From assembly GCA_902363455.1 (NCBI GenBank), contig CABJAC010000001.1:1491952-1555951 (forward strand): a DNA stretch of 64,000 bases. The letters are read 5' to 3'. Of the stretch, positions 8,420-16,971 are shown piece by piece. The number at the start of each line of letters is the position of its first letter. The first letter of the stretch is position 1. The notes under the pieces are model-generated. The model was given only the letters and a program-made list of their open reading frames with translations. It was not told the DNA's origin and did no database searches. The stretch comes from Caryophanales bacterium (lineage in GTDB: Bacteria; Bacillota; Bacilli; Exiguobacteriales; Exiguobacteriaceae). The position numbers were made by a program, and so were the translations under genes.

Positions 8420-11400
8420 TCCACTGTAATGATGATTCGGTTGTTGTCCCCGGTCGTCTGTTCCAGTTCTTCTCGCGAGACACGGCGTCCGGCTGTCCGG
8501 TAAGGGTTCACTTTCGACGTTCCGGTCAATTCCTGTCCGTTACATGCAACGGAAAACGTGTTCCCTTGTTTGATTTGAATCTGATAAGGAGTTCCGAAGA
8601 GATGCAACGAAAACTCGACCGGCTCCGAGACAACGGGATCAAATTCCAATTCGTCTTCATGTATCCGAATACCTAAGACATGCGACAGTAATTGATTAAA
8701 CCAGATACCAGGACCGCTGGAGTAAATACGCCAGCCTCCCTTGACAGCAACACTGCCTTCTTTTAAACGATTAAACTGATCTTGAGCTTCGTAGCGCGTC
8801 TTAAAGTCTCCGTCTGAACTGCTGAAATACGCATTTCGTTGTCGTAAAGCTGCATTTGGGACAGCAACCATCGAAACCGGATTGATCACTTCAAGTGCAG
8901 TGACCGTCTCAGTCGACCGACCGAGCTTTGCCAATGCTTCGATATAACGAATATGCGCGTGGACATACTGGAGACCAATCTCCCGCCCGAAATTGGCAGC
9001 TTGTTCCGCCCGCATAAAATGATGACTGACGCCGCCGCGATACGCAGCCGGTTTATCCATCAAACGAACGCCATCCGGAAACTTCAGGTGTTCGGCAATC
9101 AACGACATATTTTGATTCGCCTGCTCTTTTGAAACCAGTTCACTGATAATACTCCGTGTCATGGGCAGGAGTCGATATTTCATCCGGAGAGTCTCATCGG
9201 ACGGGTGAATCATCGGTTGGTAGCCTTGATCCGTCACATGAAGAAAACCCGGTATCACGTCATCGAGAATCATGTCTTTTTCGAATTGGCATTTGATTTC
9301 TCCACTGAGTCGTCCCAGTTTCAAACTGAGCGGCTGAATGCTTGAGAGTGCACTCGACAGTTGATCCATCACCTGATAGGTCAGGGCGACCGTCCATGTA
9401 CTGATCAGATTGCGTTTCAATTCCTCATCCGCCGGCTGCAACGTGTCATCCCAGTCACCTCCGCCGTAAGCTGAAAACACGGAATCTCCCACGAAATCGT
9501 CCTCGATTTTCTGAATGGCTTGTTCGATATGGTGCACCAACGATTTCTCGCTGACGACCTCACCTGTTTTGTTGCGAAACGGAACGATTTCTTCCAAACA
9601 CGAAAGATCGTTTGTTCGAATCAAATAATCGGAGACGGCTTTAAGCGGCCAGACGATGACATCCCCATGACTGTCCTCTTGCTGAATCCCCTCGTATTCA
9701 TCGAACATAAACCATTGCGGCCAGTCCCCTGCTTCAAACTGATGTGAAAAGATCATCAACACGAGCGCACGGGCTTCTTCAAAATGACCCGTTGCCAACA
9801 AAAATTCCATCGGACCTTGCGAGACATCACGTGTCCCCCAGGCTGCGCCACCATACTGTTCTAGTCCATGTGGTGATTGATAATGAATCCGCATGTTTTG
9901 CACATACCATCGAACTTGCATATCCATCGCTTGCCATTTATCAGCTTTGCTTTCAAAATGCAGACCGTTTCGGTAACTGTTCATCCAGACGTCATACAAT
10001 CGCTTTTCCTCTTGTTCTTCGAAGACAAGCCGGTCTTTCCCCACCCCAAGGCGAAGTGTCAATATGTTCGTTTCATCAAATTGCATCCAGATCAAATCAT
10101 CCTCGAAACCCCGGTCAAAACCTTCTGATGATTGTCGGATCGTAAACTGTTGATCGGCTTCGATCGTATACGTCAAATCCGGCAAGTGTGCTGAACTGTC
10201 CGCAGCCGGATCAGCCGAAAACAGCAGACGTTTGTCCTGTTGCTGCATTTGAAACGGCACTACATATTCCTGTGTGTGCATCGCAATCTGTTGACTCACC
10301 TTAAATCGAAGCGGCTGTGTACTGTTGATTGACAATTGGATGACTGGAGATTCAGCACCGATCACCGTCCGTACCGTGATGGTCTCGGAACCGATGAAAT
10401 AATGCCATACTGCCTCCTGCATCCCCATTTCAAACAGTGAGGGAAGTGTCAACAAATGATTGGTTCCTTCATATTCGACATAAATTCGTTGGCCGGAAGT
10501 TTTCGGGATATTTAAAGGGTTACGAATATTCGTCATCCATTTGTTGTAGTTGGTATTCCCCCAAACGATATGTGAATTGAAGACCCCGTTCATGAAGACC
10601 GTCGTCGCGAGTTTTGGAGCAGCAGGCAGCAGACTGCCGGCAGTCAATAAAATGTTCCCGTGGCTTCGTTCCAATAGTCGTTCCTTCTCCTGCAAGACAA
10701 CGTGTCCACCATCCGGCGTAAAGAACGACAACAGCTGTCCGTCCACGTACTCTTCCAACTGACGGTCGGGATATAACTCCTGTAAACGGTCCTCAGATAC
10801 CGGGTCACCGCTCAATGTGGTATTTTGGGTCCGGGCAAACGGTCGGGTAAGCTCTTCCCATCCTAATGAAGGTTTCGTTCCAAGCTCCCGCATGGATCCG
10901 ATTGTATCTTCAGATAAAGCTTCTTCGAGATGCGGAGCGATACGCAGTTCAAACCATAACGTGTCCGTCTCAGACAGATTGATTTCTCTCGTCCGGATGG
11001 TCGGTAAGGCAAACTCATACTGGTAAATGCGGGATGCCAGCCGTCCATTTAACCCTTCCGGACGATTCGTCTTTCGGTAGTCCGTTCCGTAGACATCGAA
11101 TCCGTCTGTCGCATACTCTGCGATGTCTTCAGAACACGTCATCAGAACACCAGGGAATCCCGTTGACTGTTGCTGGTTTTGCCGTGCCAAAAGAACCGAA
11201 TCGTATTTAGCATAGTCGATGTACTGTGCCATGTAAGCTTCATTCGTTCTGACACCCGCCTCATCGGCGAGACCAAGATCCTGCGTATACGTCACATCAT
11301 ACCGTCCCTCGCCGTCAAACGATAGATCAAACCGAAGTCCGTCCGGATGTACAAGCGCTATCACTGTGTAGGAGAAATCGCCATGATCCCCCGACCAACG

Positions 11401-11634
11401 AATGTGGGAGTCCGACAATTCAAACGTGCTGGGTGAAGCGATTCCGAGTAACGGCAGTGCTTCGCCGCCGTTGAAGCGGACATAAAAGTTCATCAAGGAG
11501 CCGTCCAACGGATGATGAATCAGCTGATTGATCATCAATTGACCGTATTTAAGTTGTTGGATATCTCCGAATGGAGTCAGCGTAACCAACGTTTCACCTT
11601 GCTGAAGTTGAAGTTTTTTCGTCATCATGCTCAT
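8413..11634 (-). CDS. GH94 glycoside phosphorylase, 1,2-beta-oligoglucan phosphorylase-like
   Basis: Probably splits beta-1,2-gluco-oligosaccharides with phosphate to give alpha-glucose 1-phosphate in the cytoplasm. The 1073 residues comprise N-terminal beta-rich domains and a C-terminal alpha-barrel. The barrel has YGGAAWGTRDVSQGPMEFLL near residue 597, then WPQWF and the GGGDWDDT motif, in which Asp727 matches the general-acid position of GH94 enzymes. The length and the operon partners (GH3, CUT1 binding protein) match the Listeria innocua sophoro-oligosaccharide locus (SOGP Lin1839). Chitobiose or cellobiose phosphorylases are shorter (about 800). Its start has AAAGGAGA and overlaps the GH3 3' end by about 40 bases. 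No signal peptide. Confidence 0.78.
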   Translation of the reverse strand: MSMMTKKLQLQQGETLVTLTPFGDIQQLKYGQLMINQLIHHPLDGSLMNFYVRFNGGEALPLLGIASPSTFELSDSHIRWSGDHGDFSYTVIALVHPDGLRFDLSFDGEGRYDVTYTQDLGLADEAGVRTNEAYMAQYIDYAKYDSVLLARQNQQQSTGFPGVLMTCSEDIAEYATDGFDVYGTDYRKTNRPEGLNGRLASRIYQYEFALPTIRTREINLSETDTLWFELRIAPHLEEALSEDTIGSMRELGTKPSLGWEELTRPFARTQNTTLSGDPVSEDRLQELYPDRQLEEYVDGQLLSFFTPDGGHVVLQEKERLLERSHGNILLTAGSLLPAAPKLATTVFMNGVFNSHIVWGNTNYNKWMTNIRNPLNIPKTSGQRIYVEYEGTNHLLTLPSLFEMGMQEAVWHYFIGSETITVRTVIGAESPVIQLSINSTQPLRFKVSQQIAMHTQEYVVPFQMQQQDKRLLFSADPAADSSAHLPDLTYTIEADQQFTIRQSSEGFDRGFEDDLIWMQFDETNILTLRLGVGKDRLVFEEQEEKRLYDVWMNSYRNGLHFESKADKWQAMDMQVRWYVQNMRIHYQSPHGLEQYGGAAWGTRDVSQGPMEFLLATGHFEEARALVLMIFSHQFEAGDWPQWFMFDEYEGIQQEDSHGDVIVWPLKAVSDYLIRTNDLSCLEEIVPFRNKTGEVVSEKSLVHHIEQAIQKIEDDFVGDSVFSAYGGGDWDDTLQPADEELKRNLISTWTVALTYQVMDQLSSALSSIQPLSLKLGRLSGEIKCQFEKDMILDDVIPGFLHVTDQGYQPMIHPSDETLRMKYRLLPMTRSIISELVSKEQANQNMSLIAEHLKFPDGVRLMDKPAAYRGGVSHHFMRAEQAANFGREIGLQYVHAHIRYIEALAKLGRSTETVTALEVINPVSMVAVPNAALRQRNAYFSSSDGDFKTRYEAQDQFNRLKEGSVAVKGGWRIYSSGPGIWFNQLLSHVLGIRIHEDELEFDPVVSEPVEFSLHLFGTPYQIQIKQGNTFSVACNGQELTGTSKVNPYRTAGRRVSREELEQTTGDNNRIIITVEG

Positions 11635-13795
11635 GTTGAATCTCCTTTACGACTCGATTTAATGCAAATTCAGCAGATAATCCTTCCGTGCTGCTTGGAC
11701 CGACAAACAGCGTGAAGTATCCGTCGTCCGCACGGCGGCTTCCGTCCGGATGCAGATAAGCCAGCATATCCAAACTGATCGTCAACTCGACCTCGATGCT
11801 CGTCCCCGGTGCAATCGTCACTCGATTAAACCCTCTTAACTGTTTGACTGGACGCGACACTTCCGCTACCTGATCCTGAATGTACCATTGGATGATTTCA
11901 TCACCTTCCACCTTACTTGTATTGCTCACTTTCACGGTGGCCGTGATGTCCCCGTGCCCACAATCATGATGTGACAAGGTTAATTGCTCATAGTCAAACT
12001 GTGCATAACTCATTCCAAATCCAAACGGGAACAACGCTTCGTTTGGTGCATCTAAATATTTGCTCGTGTAACGCATATCTGCATTTTCAATATCTGCCGG
12101 GCGTCCTGTCCGCAAGGCATCATAACGAAGCGGCATTTGACCGACGTGATGCGGGAATGACATCGTCAGCTTGGCAGAGGGCGATTGATGACCATACAAG
12201 AGATTGTAGACCGCATGTCCTGTTTCCGTTCCCGGATACCACGCTTCGAGAATGGCCGTAGAATAACGTTCGACTTCACGTAAATCAAGCGGACGTCCAT
12301 TAAAGAGTACTGTGACGATCGGAATATTTAACGCGGCTAATTTTTTTAATCCATCCACTTGTGTTTTCGGCAAACGAATATCCGTTTTGCTGCCCGCTTC
12401 ACCGCTCATCCAAGAAGCTTCTCCTAACGCGAGGACGATTACCTCGGCTTGCCGTGCCGTTTCGACTGCCGCCTCCCAATCAATTTCCTCTTCGACATCA
12501 GAACCCGGACTATAAGAGAACGATGTCCCCTTCTCCCGAAATGCTTGTATCAACGGAATGGCTTCTTCCGTTTTCCCGCTTCCGGCCCAAGGTCCAAGAA
12601 CATCCGTCGAGGTGATAAACGGTCCAATCAAAGCAATTTTTTGATCCGAAAGTGGTAAAATGTCCTCATTTTTTAATAAAACAATACTCTTTTCAGCTAA
12701 TTCCCGAGCATGAACGCGATGTTCCTGTGAGAGATGGACCGCTTGCTCCGTCATCGTCTCGATTCCCCGGTATGGATGCTCAAATAAGCCGAGTTCATCT
12801 TTTAATCTTAAAATGCGCAAAACAGCTTCATCCAATTTAGTGACCGAGATTTTTTTTTGTTCAATCGCTTCCTCTAAATGATTGAGATATGCTCCTGACA
12901 TCATATCGATATCGACACCTGCCTCCATCGCCAATCGGCCGGCATCCACCAAGGATTCTGCCACACCATGAAAGATGACTTCTTTGATCGACGACCAATC
13001 CGATATCGTCACACCGTCAAATGCCCATTCCTTGCGGAGAATGTCTCGTAGCAGGTAGGTACTGACAGTCGCCGGGATGCCGTCTACGACGTTGAAACTG
13101 GTCATGACCAGTTTGGCCCCTTCGTCTAGAGCACGTTTGTAGGCCGGTAAATAAAATTCCCGTAACTCGCGGTCGGACATATCAACCGTATTGTAATCAC
13201 GTCCGCCTTCAGGCGCGCCATAAGCGGCAAAGTGTTTGACACATGCTGCGAGCGTCCTTTCATTTTTTAAATCCGTTCCTTGATATCCTCGGACGAATGC
13301 TGCTGCCATTTCTCCATTCAGCCAAACATCTTCGCCTGTCGCTTCCATGACGCGACCCCATCGAGCATCGCGTGTCAAATCAGCCATTGGTGAAAAGGTG
13401 ACATGTAATCCGGAAACCGCTGCTTCAAATGCTGATTGTCTCGCCATTTGTTCGATCGCCTCTATATCCCAAGACGAAGCCATCGCAAGAGGAACAGGAT
13501 AGATCGTCCGATGACCGTGGATGATATCCGCCATGAAGAGTAAAGGAATTTGTAATCGATTGTGCTCTAAGTATTTTGATTGGATGTCACGTGCTTGCGC
13601 AGCATTGTTTATCCCGATGACCGAACCAATTTCCCATCGATTTTCGCTTGTGATGCCACTTTCCTTCATCAATTGTGCGACTGGTCCAGTGATGATGTCT
13701 TCATGATCGTCACTATATACGGACGGTAAAATTTGAACCAGCTGTCCGATTTTTTCTTGAAGTGTCATCTGCTTGATTAAATGTTCCACGTTCAT
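11594..13795 (-). CDS. GH3 beta-glucosidase
   Basis: Cytoplasmic exo-acting beta-glucosidase of 733 residues with no signal peptide. The (beta/alpha)8 domain contains ARWGRVMEATGEDVWLNG, CVKHFAAYG (about 185) and the nucleophile motif FDGVTISDW (Asp266). An alpha/beta sandwich domain and a C-terminal fibronectin-III-like domain (about 620-715) follow. It would cleave sophorose or short beta-1,2-oligosaccharides left by the GH94 phosphorylase, as proposed for the Listeria orthologue. It is the first gene of the enzyme unit, with a TTGCAC/TATAAT promoter, cre-like site and two LacI-type operators upstream. The ribosome site (AAAAGGGCGGG) is moderate. Confidence 0.87.
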   Translation of the reverse strand: MNVEHLIKQMTLQEKIGQLVQILPSVYSDDHEDIITGPVAQLMKESGITSENRWEIGSVIGINNAAQARDIQSKYLEHNRLQIPLLFMADIIHGHRTIYPVPLAMASSWDIEAIEQMARQSAFEAAVSGLHVTFSPMADLTRDARWGRVMEATGEDVWLNGEMAAAFVRGYQGTDLKNERTLAACVKHFAAYGAPEGGRDYNTVDMSDRELREFYLPAYKRALDEGAKLVMTSFNVVDGIPATVSTYLLRDILRKEWAFDGVTISDWSSIKEVIFHGVAESLVDAGRLAMEAGVDIDMMSGAYLNHLEEAIEQKKISVTKLDEAVLRILRLKDELGLFEHPYRGIETMTEQAVHLSQEHRVHARELAEKSIVLLKNEDILPLSDQKIALIGPFITSTDVLGPWAGSGKTEEAIPLIQAFREKGTSFSYSPGSDVEEEIDWEAAVETARQAEVIVLALGEASWMSGEAGSKTDIRLPKTQVDGLKKLAALNIPIVTVLFNGRPLDLREVERYSTAILEAWYPGTETGHAVYNLLYGHQSPSAKLTMSFPHHVGQMPLRYDALRTGRPADIENADMRYTSKYLDAPNEALFPFGFGMSYAQFDYEQLTLSHHDCGHGDITATVKVSNTSKVEGDEIIQWYIQDQVAEVSRPVKQLRGFNRVTIAPGTSIEVELTISLDMLAYLHPDGSRRADDGYFTLFVGPSSTEGLSAEFALNRVVKEIQHEHDDEKTSTSAR

Positions 13796-13830
13796 TTCAT
13801 CCCGCCCTTTTAATAAAAATGGTTATTTTA

Positions 13831-13844
13831 TCGAAACGTTTCAC
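13831..13844. promoter_or_regulatory. LacI-type operator upstream of the GH3 gene (proximal)
   Basis: TCGAAACGTTTCAC has 12 of 14 bases of the palindromic core seen at the importer promoter. It lies just downstream of the -10 element, a position suited to repression. Confidence 0.75.
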
Positions 13845-13856
13845 CTGTTATTCAAA

Positions 13857-13885
13857 ATTATAAGCGCTTACATTAAGAGGTGCAA
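13857..13885 (-). promoter_or_regulatory. Sigma-A promoter of the GH3-GH94-GH13-lacI unit with cre-like site
   Basis: On the minus strand TTGCAC and TATAAT are separated by 17 bases. ATGTAAGCGCTTATAA (13858-13873) covers the spacer and -10 and differs from the cre consensus at one position. It mirrors the importer promoter, where cre overlaps the -35. Confidence 0.75.
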
Positions 13886-13893
13886 CCTTTTTA

Positions 13894-13907
13894 TCGAAAC
13901 GTTTCGA
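13894..13907. promoter_or_regulatory. LacI-type operator upstream of the GH3 gene (distal)
   Basis: TCGAAACGTTTCGA is a perfect palindrome, identical to the core at the importer promoter. Together with the proximal site it brackets the promoter with about 63 bases centre to centre, close to six helical turns, compatible with looping by a tetramer or paired dimers. Confidence 0.78.
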
Positions 13908-13967
13908 AAAATTTCTTAACTGCTCCTCAAAAAGGGACTTGCCTCTTTATTTTAAATAAAAGAAACG

Positions 13968-14054
13968 CTACACATCAGGTGTAAGACGCCACTTCACATT
14001 TTTCTTTATCCCTTTGTACTCCTTCGTCAACCGTTCTACTTCAATCACGGTCAT
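13968..14054 (-). pseudogene. Remnant of DrrA-type ABC ATPase gene (first codons only)
   Basis: A 28-codon frame begins MTVIEVERLTKEYKGIKK. Its first 13 residues differ at one position from the start of the intact ATPase gene at the other side of the sugar locus, and the start region is also conserved. After that the sequence diverges and soon stops. No Walker A follows and no ribosome site is visible, so this is a gene fragment and not a functional peptide. Confidence 0.7.
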
Positions 14055-14058
14055 CCGT
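14010..14058. repeat. Copy 2 of 49-bp direct repeat
   Basis: Matches 2325-2373 in the same orientation with three mismatches. With copy 1 it brackets the 11.6-kb sugar locus. The rest of this 364-base gap between genes (13796-14159) holds the GH3 promoter and operators, the ATPase remnant and the hairpin at 14113-14153. Confidence 0.85.
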
Positions 14059-14112
14059 TTTTTTCATTCAGATGATTTTTTTTGTTGCTTCATTATCTTT
14101 CGACCTAATCGC

Positions 14113-14153
14113 AAATCAACGGGCAAACCCAAGATGGATTTGCCCGTTGATTT
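14113..14153. terminator. Strong hairpin downstream of the PheC-like gene
   Basis: AAATCAACGGGCAAA and TTTGCCCGTTGATTT form a perfect 15-bp stem with an 11-base loop. It starts 7 bases past the stop codon of the PheC-like gene. The T-run after it on the minus strand is short (three T), so it may act as a weak terminator or a 3' stabiliser. Confidence 0.65.
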
Positions 14154-14159
14154 TATTCG

Positions 14160-14981
14160 TTATACTGCATCATGTACGACCGAAGCGACACACCACTTCT
14201 CTTTTAATTGCTCAATCCGTTGTTTTCCTTCATAGGAGTTCATCCAAAGATTCATGACATCTAAAACTTCCGTTTGCCGATCTTGAATGAGGTAACTTTT
14301 TTCGGCCGGAATCCATTTTTCCTTTATCTTCGGGGCACCTAATCGCACATCAAGCGATGCGTAATAAATCGCTTCGACGGTATCCGTGATCATGACATCT
14401 ACTTCTCCCGTCGCGACGGCTGCAGGAATTGCTAAATTATCCGCATACATGACGATATGCGCCTGATCAAACGTCTGTCGGACAAACTGTTCATTTGTGC
14501 CGCCCGGATTCAAACCGATTGTCACATCCGGACGATTAATCGCTGCAATCGATGTCAATAAATCAAGATCCGAAGCGCGGACAAGAGGTGTCTTTTGGAA
14601 CGACAAATAGCTTTTCGTGAAGTCACCGACGATTTCCCGTTCGATGTTCTTCGTGACGCCGCCAACGACCATATGGAATTTCCCGGCACGTAAGTCACGT
14701 GTCAGCGTCCCCCATGTCGTCGGAACGAATTCGACTTCCAGTCCGGCTTTCTCGGCAAACGAGCGGATGACGTCGATGTCAAACCCTTCATATTGATTCG
14801 TCTGACGGTTCAAGTACGTAAACGGTTTATAATCTCCGGTCGTCCCGACGACAATCTTTTTCGTCGTGAAGACGTTTTGTTTGCCGACACTGAACGAACC
14901 GGTCACATCTTTTAATCGTGTTGCTGCCAAAAGACCAGAAAGCAACAGACTTCCTCCAAGTGCTAATCCTCTTTTATTCAC
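14160..14981 (-). CDS. Family-3 solute-binding protein, cyclohexadienyl dehydratase (PheC)-like
   Basis: An exported protein of 273 residues: KRG, then a hydrophobic stretch (LALGGSLLLSGLLAA), but no lipobox Cys, which is unusual for a Gram-positive binding protein. The stretches VGTTGDYKPFTY (about 45), LNPGGTNEQFVRQTF (about 153) and MITDTVEA (about 196) resemble the PheC family, secreted cyclohexadienyl dehydratases that evolved from amino-acid-binding proteins. The Glu in TDTVEA sits where PheC has its catalytic Glu. It stands alone, without permease or ATPase, which fits an enzyme better than an importer part. It could still be an orphan amino-acid-binding protein. Confidence 0.65.
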   Translation of the reverse strand: MNKRGLALGGSLLLSGLLAATRLKDVTGSFSVGKQNVFTTKKIVVGTTGDYKPFTYLNRQTNQYEGFDIDVIRSFAEKAGLEVEFVPTTWGTLTRDLRAGKFHMVVGGVTKNIEREIVGDFTKSYLSFQKTPLVRASDLDLLTSIAAINRPDVTIGLNPGGTNEQFVRQTFDQAHIVMYADNLAIPAAVATGEVDVMITDTVEAIYYASLDVRLGAPKIKEKWIPAEKSYLIQDRQTEVLDVMNLWMNSYEGKQRIEQLKEKWCVASVVHDAV

Positions 14982-15183
14982 TCTGCTCGCTTCCTCTCTC
15001 TGTCTGACGCTTTTTTCTGTATAATACTCAAAACAGTATCATATTGTTTTATGTTATCCAAGAGTTTTTTGATTATTTCGTCAAAACGGGACGATGTTCG
15101 ATTGCTGAGCCCTCTTGATTGCAGGAACCGCCTCTTTTCTTCCATACTGAAAAAGAATTCACAAGGAACGGGAGGAATGGAAG

Positions 15184-15825
15184 ATGAGTAACGTATTTAT
15201 TATTGGGGCGAACGGAAAAGTCGGTCGGCACGTAACGAAACAATTGAGCGGGTCGGTGCACGATGTGCGGGTTGGTTTACGTTCACCGGAACAGTTCGCA
15301 GATTTCGAAGCACTTGGGGCGACACCTGTCCTGCTTGATCTCGAACAGGATGTCTCGTCGATCACAGACGCCATCAAGAACAGTGATATCATCATCTTTA
15401 CGGCAGGATCCGGTGGTCATACGGGTGCCGATAAGACCATTCTAATCGACTTGGATGGCGCAGCAAAATCGATTGCGGCCGCAGAACACATTCAAGCGAA
15501 ACAATTCATCATGGTCAGCGCGTTAAATGCCGATTCACCGGAAACTTGGTCGGACAGCATGAAACCGTATTATGTCGCGAAACACTATGCCGATCGCCTG
15601 CTTCGGGACAGTTCCCTCGCCTATACGATCTTGCGCCCGGGTGGCTTGACGGACGATGCAGGGACTGGTGCCGTGACGACAGATCCCGCATCAACGGACA
15701 AGACGACGATCGCCCGTGAAGATGTCGCGCGTGTCGCCATCGCTGCGATTGAACAGGAATCGGCGTATCACCAAACGATTCCCCTGCTTGAAGGAACGAC
15801 ACCGATCGCTGATATTTTTGCGTAA
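15184..15825 (+). CDS. Atypical SDR family NAD(P)-binding oxidoreductase (YhfK-like)
   Basis: The 213-residue protein has the nucleotide-binding motif IIGANGKVGRHV at residues 5-16 and follows the atypical short-chain dehydrogenase pattern (NAD(P)-binding Rossmann fold of the NmrA/YhfK type). There is YYVAKHYADRLL (about 138), with a Tyr-x-x-x-Lys pair, and TILRPGGLTDDAGTG. The substrate is unknown. GGGAGG precedes the ATG. It is a single-gene unit, convergent with the YhgE-like gene and sharing a terminator with it. Confidence 0.82.
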   Translation: MSNVFIIGANGKVGRHVTKQLSGSVHDVRVGLRSPEQFADFEALGATPVLLDLEQDVSSITDAIKNSDIIIFTAGSGGHTGADKTILIDLDGAAKSIAAAEHIQAKQFIMVSALNADSPETWSDSMKPYYVAKHYADRLLRDSSLAYTILRPGGLTDDAGTGAVTTDPASTDKTTIAREDVARVAIAAIEQESAYHQTIPLLEGTTPIADIFA

Positions 15826-15830
15826 TGTCA

Positions 15831-15868
15831 AAAATGAGCTCAATCCATTTGGATTGGGCTCATTTTTT
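15831..15868. terminator. Bidirectional terminator
   Basis: AAAATGAGCTCAATCC pairs with GGATTGGGCTCATTTT (one G-U pair) around a 4-base loop, with T-rich ends on both strands. It lies between convergent genes ending at 15825 and 15869. Confidence 0.85.
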
Positions 15869-16897
15869 TTAGGAAGCTCGCTTCATTTCAACGATATGCG
15901 CCTGATCCCGACGAACAGCCGTCAAAATCAATGTAACGGCAACCGTGACCAGCAAGATGACCGTCAGACGAAGGATAAATGACGAGATATCTCCGTCAAA
16001 GTAAATCAATCGGGTCAGTCCACCGACCGCATTCGGTACCGGCAAATAATGACCGATCGTCTGGTAAAATGGTGCCAGCATCGACGGGGGCACAATATTT
16101 CCTGCCGTCATCAGCTGGAATGGAATCAAAGCGACGTTAACGAGTGGCGCAATCGGACCGAAAATCGCAAAATTCATCTGCGTCACACTGATACACGTTG
16201 CCGTCAGTAACAACTGGAACGCCCACACTTTAAAAAAAGATGTCTCAATATCCGCAAAGGCAAAGGCAAGTGACACCATAACGAGTGGGACGACGAGCAG
16301 AACAATGCCGTGCAACAACTGTTTGCTCCAAAAAAGTGACCATTTCGAAAAACGTTTTTGGAGAATTTGCGTCACGAGATTAAATTGAATTCCCATCGTC
16401 ATGACGGCAATATAAATCACGAACCCAAGTAACAGTGGCAACATCGACATCGAGAAATCAGATACTTGGTGTTCGATGATGATGTCAGAACTTACAGCCG
16501 GTTGTCCGTTTATCCCCTGTGTAATTTCAGCTGTCGCTTGTTTCAGAATGCCGTTCGCAAACTCGGCATTCGCTTGGTTGACGTAAAACGTCATCTTTTT
16601 TTTGTCGATTAAATCTGCAACAAGCACCATCTCGACTTCACCGGCATCCAGTTGCTTCATACCTTCCGTTTCCGACGAGACCTCTTTGAGCGAAAATGGA
16701 CTGTCAGACTGCAGCTTTTTATACAATTCTGTCGTCGTCTCATCTTTCACGACAGCAATCCGTAACTGATCCAGCCGGTCCGTTGCGCCATGATAGCCGG
16801 TCATCCAAACGACGAGGAATAAGACCGGGACGATCAAGGCAAACATCAATCCCACTTTTGTTTGCGTGATTGACCATACTTCTTTAAAACTTTTCAT
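15869..16897 (-). CDS. YhgE/Pip-like ABC-2 family membrane protein
   Basis: Membrane protein of 342 residues from MKSFKE (AAAGGAGAG site). One hydrophobic segment lies at about 15-35, then an extracellular region of about 150 residues and five segments towards the C-terminus. This is the layout of YhgE/Pip-type ABC-2 permease proteins. No ATPase gene is adjacent. The MarR-type gene upstream is transcribed in the same direction, and the gap between them carries an inverted repeat like the one before marR, so the pair is probably regulated together. Possible roles are toxic-compound efflux or cell-envelope stress; neither is shown. Confidence 0.72.
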   Translation of the reverse strand: MKSFKEVWSITQTKVGLMFALIVPVLFLVVWMTGYHGATDRLDQLRIAVVKDETTTELYKKLQSDSPFSLKEVSSETEGMKQLDAGEVEMVLVADLIDKKKMTFYVNQANAEFANGILKQATAEITQGINGQPAVSSDIIIEHQVSDFSMSMLPLLLGFVIYIAVMTMGIQFNLVTQILQKRFSKWSLFWSKQLLHGIVLLVVPLVMVSLAFAFADIETSFFKVWAFQLLLTATCISVTQMNFAIFGPIAPLVNVALIPFQLMTAGNIVPPSMLAPFYQTIGHYLPVPNAVGGLTRLIYFDGDISSFILRLTVILLVTVAVTLILTAVRRDQAHIVEMKRAS

Positions 16898-16931
16898 TTG
16901 ATTTGCTCTCCTTTTTATATGCATTACTTAT

Positions 16932-16950
16932 AATAGCATATGCAACTATT
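16932..16950. promoter_or_regulatory. Putative MarR operator upstream of the YhgE-like gene
   Basis: AATAG and CTATT are separated by nine bases, forming a 19-base inverted repeat. The same spacing and half-sites, with one mismatch, occur upstream of the adjacent marR gene. Confidence 0.6.
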
Positions 16951-16971
16951 AATCCAAAAAAGAGAAACCAG

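Noticed and set aside
14014..14257. Plus-strand frames of 61-73 residues between the ATPase remnant and the PheC-like gene
   Set aside because: They run through the perfect hairpin and antisense to the end of the PheC-like gene with no ribosome site.
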